From the NCBI GenBank assembly GCA_037178625.1, contig CM074143.1, positions 248,001-312,000 on the forward strand: a stretch of DNA of 64,000 nucleotides, in the 5' to 3' direction. The notes beneath the pieces were generated by a model. That model saw nothing but the letters and a program-made list of their open reading frames with translations, was not told the DNA's origin and made no database searches. This document shows, piece by piece, positions 62,364-64,000 of the stretch (the stretch's first letter is position 1; each line of letters starts with the position of its first letter). The position numbers and the translations under genes were made by a program. The stretch comes from Skeletonema tropicum. Taxonomy: Eukaryota; Bacillariophyta; Thalassiosirophyceae; Thalassiosirales; Thalassiosiraceae.

Positions 62364-62642
62364 ATGAAAGGGACATCCAATCAAGACTCCGAAGAAGCAT
62401 CGCTCCACGTCGACAGAGGAGCCACTGCCAGCTCTGCCTCTAATCCATGCAGCAGCGATGTCGCCACCAACAACATAAGAAGTGTTGATGATGATGATAA
62501 TGAGGCTGCCACTCTTCATCGCATCAGCATGATTGCCTCATCATCATCATCACTATCCTCATCAACTGCATCCAAAACGAGGCCACTCTCTTATCGAACA
62601 TTGAGCACCTTGACAAACGACGAGACGTCTCCACGCTTATAA
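62364..62642 (+). CDS. Small hypothetical Ser/Asp-rich ORF
   Basis: ATG-started frame of about 92 codons with low-complexity Ser and Asp stretches (VDDDDNEAATLHRISMIASS). There is a possible GT donor right after the stop region, so it could also be a first exon. Weak support. Confidence 0.25.
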   Translation: MKGTSNQDSEEASLHVDRGATASSASNPCSSDVATNNIRSVDDDDNEAATLHRISMIASSSSSLSSSTASKTRPLSYRTLSTLTNDETSPRL

Positions 62643-63461
62643 GTACATCAAGGAGCAGGCACTACTCATGCTTCTGGCTCAGCCGGCAGCAGCATTAAGG
62701 ATTAAAATTAAATAGTTAACTGCAAAGTGGTTCTTGGTAGAAAAAGCAATAAAGTATTTTCGCGCTACTTAGTTGTTGTATGGAAGCGGACCTGCAACGT
62801 CATGCACGTGAAATATCTGAGACATCAATGCCGATCTGCAATGAATATCTATTGAAGAGCATATGTCAATAAGGCATAAACTCAGTTGCTGTGTGTGACC
62901 AACGCTAAAAATACACATGTTCGCCACCAGAAGGGGCTAGTAATTCACGGAAAAAATTCAACGTTCTTGCTGTTTTGCCTTTTCTTTTACTAGTTCCACG
63001 CTTCAAGTAACTTGTTTAGTCCAGCGGCTCATGGGAATAGCAACGCTTATAAACTGAACTTCTCCTGCTGGCCCACTCAAACTCAAATTAGACTTCTCGG
63101 ATCAAGAGTATGCGTAACCTTTCGTGCTATCGCAACAAATTATGGTGCGCTTCTAGAAGCATATCATTATAACATTTTCCATAAATTCTACAGTTTATGC
63201 TGGCCCTGTTAAAGTCGAAATGTCCCAAAGAACCTGAACATCTTCCCGAGTGAATATTGCAAACGACCGCCTATAACACATGGATGAGAAGAATCGCTTG
63301 TTCAAAACGGAGTTGAAGCAACAGAGACATGTCATTGGTACCTTGACTATGACAACTGTCCAACGACGAACGCTTTACGTTAAGCAAGAGACTACATACT
63401 ATTCCTAGTTTACATCTTTTAACTGCAAGATTTCTACTTTCGTTTGTATTAGTGCTCTACG
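62643..63461. other. Intergenic, no gene seen
   Basis: About 820 bp with no convincing coding frame, RNA or repeat. Confidence 0.35.
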
Positions 63462-63725
63462 CTAGGCTTCTAGATATTCGTAGTCTTTGCGAGTATACAC
63501 CCTCGGACAATGTTTCCATTCGCCAATAGCCTGATGAAGAACACGACAGCACTTGTGAAAGGATTGGAGGCTTAGATTGCTCAACTTGTCGTTGCGTACT
63601 GTCATAACGATCATATTGTACTTTCTAAAATCGTTCAGTAACATCAATTTGTACTCGTCGTTATCAAGTTGCAATAAGGCGGCCTTTGGTGGCGAAAGCA
63701 AGAATAGTCTGCTTCGAACCTGCAT
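63462..63725 (-). CDS. Small hypothetical protein (87 aa)
   Basis: ATG at 63725. The sequence is compact and not low-complexity: MQVRSRLFLLSPPKAALLQL, DNDEYKLMLLNDFRKYNMIV, FHKCCRVLHQAIGEWKHCPR and a YTRKDYEYLEA end. The balanced composition suggests real coding, perhaps a gene fragment. No family recognised. Confidence 0.35.
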   Translation of the reverse strand: MQVRSRLFLLSPPKAALLQLDNDEYKLMLLNDFRKYNMIVMTVRNDKLSNLSLQSFHKCCRVLHQAIGEWKHCPRVYTRKDYEYLEA

Positions 63726-64000
63726 CGTGTAACTGATCTGAGAGGTCCAATTTGATTTTGGAGCATCATCCGTATTTAATTAACCGTGAAGTGGTTTGTT
63801 GCGGAGTGCTGTAATAAACTAGACGGCTCACGGGAATTCAATTTGAATTGATGGTGCTTCTTGTGGGAAGCAATATGAGTTTCAAGTGCGATAATGCGCT
63901 TGCCAGGAAATTTAAGTTGAGTTTTTGCGCAAGAACAAAAGGCAATACTCAAGAATCGAGGAACTAATTCATCCTAAGTTTCACTTTTGTCAATTAGCTC
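63726..64000. other. Right end of window, no gene seen
   Basis: About 275 bp without a recognised feature; the window ends here. Confidence 0.35.

Noticed and set aside
1..64000. CRISPR arrays, bacterial operons, rRNA or tRNA genes
   Set aside because: No regularly spaced repeats, Shine-Dalgarno spacing or RNA-gene structure was seen; the introns and proteins are eukaryotic.

Overview
The window looks like nuclear DNA of a diatom, most likely a centric species of the Thalassiosira/Skeletonema type (inference). The evidence is a set of intron-poor genes with short GT-AG introns of about 100-270 bp, proteins rich in poly-Q/N/S/D, two N-termini of the diatom plastid-targeting type (signal peptide followed by a Phe at the cleavage point), an HSF-type transcription factor, BspA-like and plant-type LRR proteins, Cys-rich surface-protein repeats, and non-LTR, LTR and TIR transposons. 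I rebuilt the spliced genes by matching GT/AG sites to codon phase. Every multi-exon model listed closes in frame.

Layout. 0-3.5 kb: an HSF-like gene and two unidentified ORFs. 3.5-7.4 kb: a single-exon ankyrin/EF-hand/kinase protein. 8.2-10.8 kb (-): a VASt-domain protein. 10.8-12.8 kb: a MITE and a deleted pogo-like element. 13.2-15.6 kb: two predicted plastid proteins, one carrying DUF1415. 15.9-27.25 kb: an APE-RT-RNase H LINE with a tandemly repeated 5' region, split by a 4,142-bp LTR element in the opposite orientation. That insert has identical 497-bp LTRs, no recognisable gag-pol and one ORF of 963 codons that I cannot identify. 27.6-43.98 kb: an armadillo-like protein, a methyltransferase with two frame breaks, a large Cys/Thr-rich surface protein, a PHD-finger protein, a second MITE, a secreted LRR protein and a DDX41-type RNA helicase. 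44.4-55.3 kb: accessory-rich DNA with a frame-broken gene, a TR-GAG-type LTR element, a PSI/LEA2-like membrane protein, a frameshifted BspA-LRR gene, and remnants of multicopy ORFs, a DDE transposase and a LINE tail. 56-64 kb: a nuclear Lys/Ser-rich protein, a small membrane protein, a conserved hypothetical protein, and sparse sequence to the end.

The host genes do not form a pathway. They are housekeeping or regulatory genes (DDX41, PHD, HSF, VASt, plastid DUF1415) and cell-surface genes (Cys-rich mucin-like, LRR, PSI/LEA2) set among mobile DNA. The most distinctive observations are: (a) an EF-hand lying inside the kinase N-lobe of a protein that ends in a CaaX box; (b) the fresh LTR element nested in the LINE with its unidentified long ORF; (c) a heptamer TGGGGAG, matching the polypurine tract, repeated on one strand inside both LTR elements, which also share a post-LTR motif; (d) two unrelated MITEs with CTA...TAG ends, each flanked by CACG.
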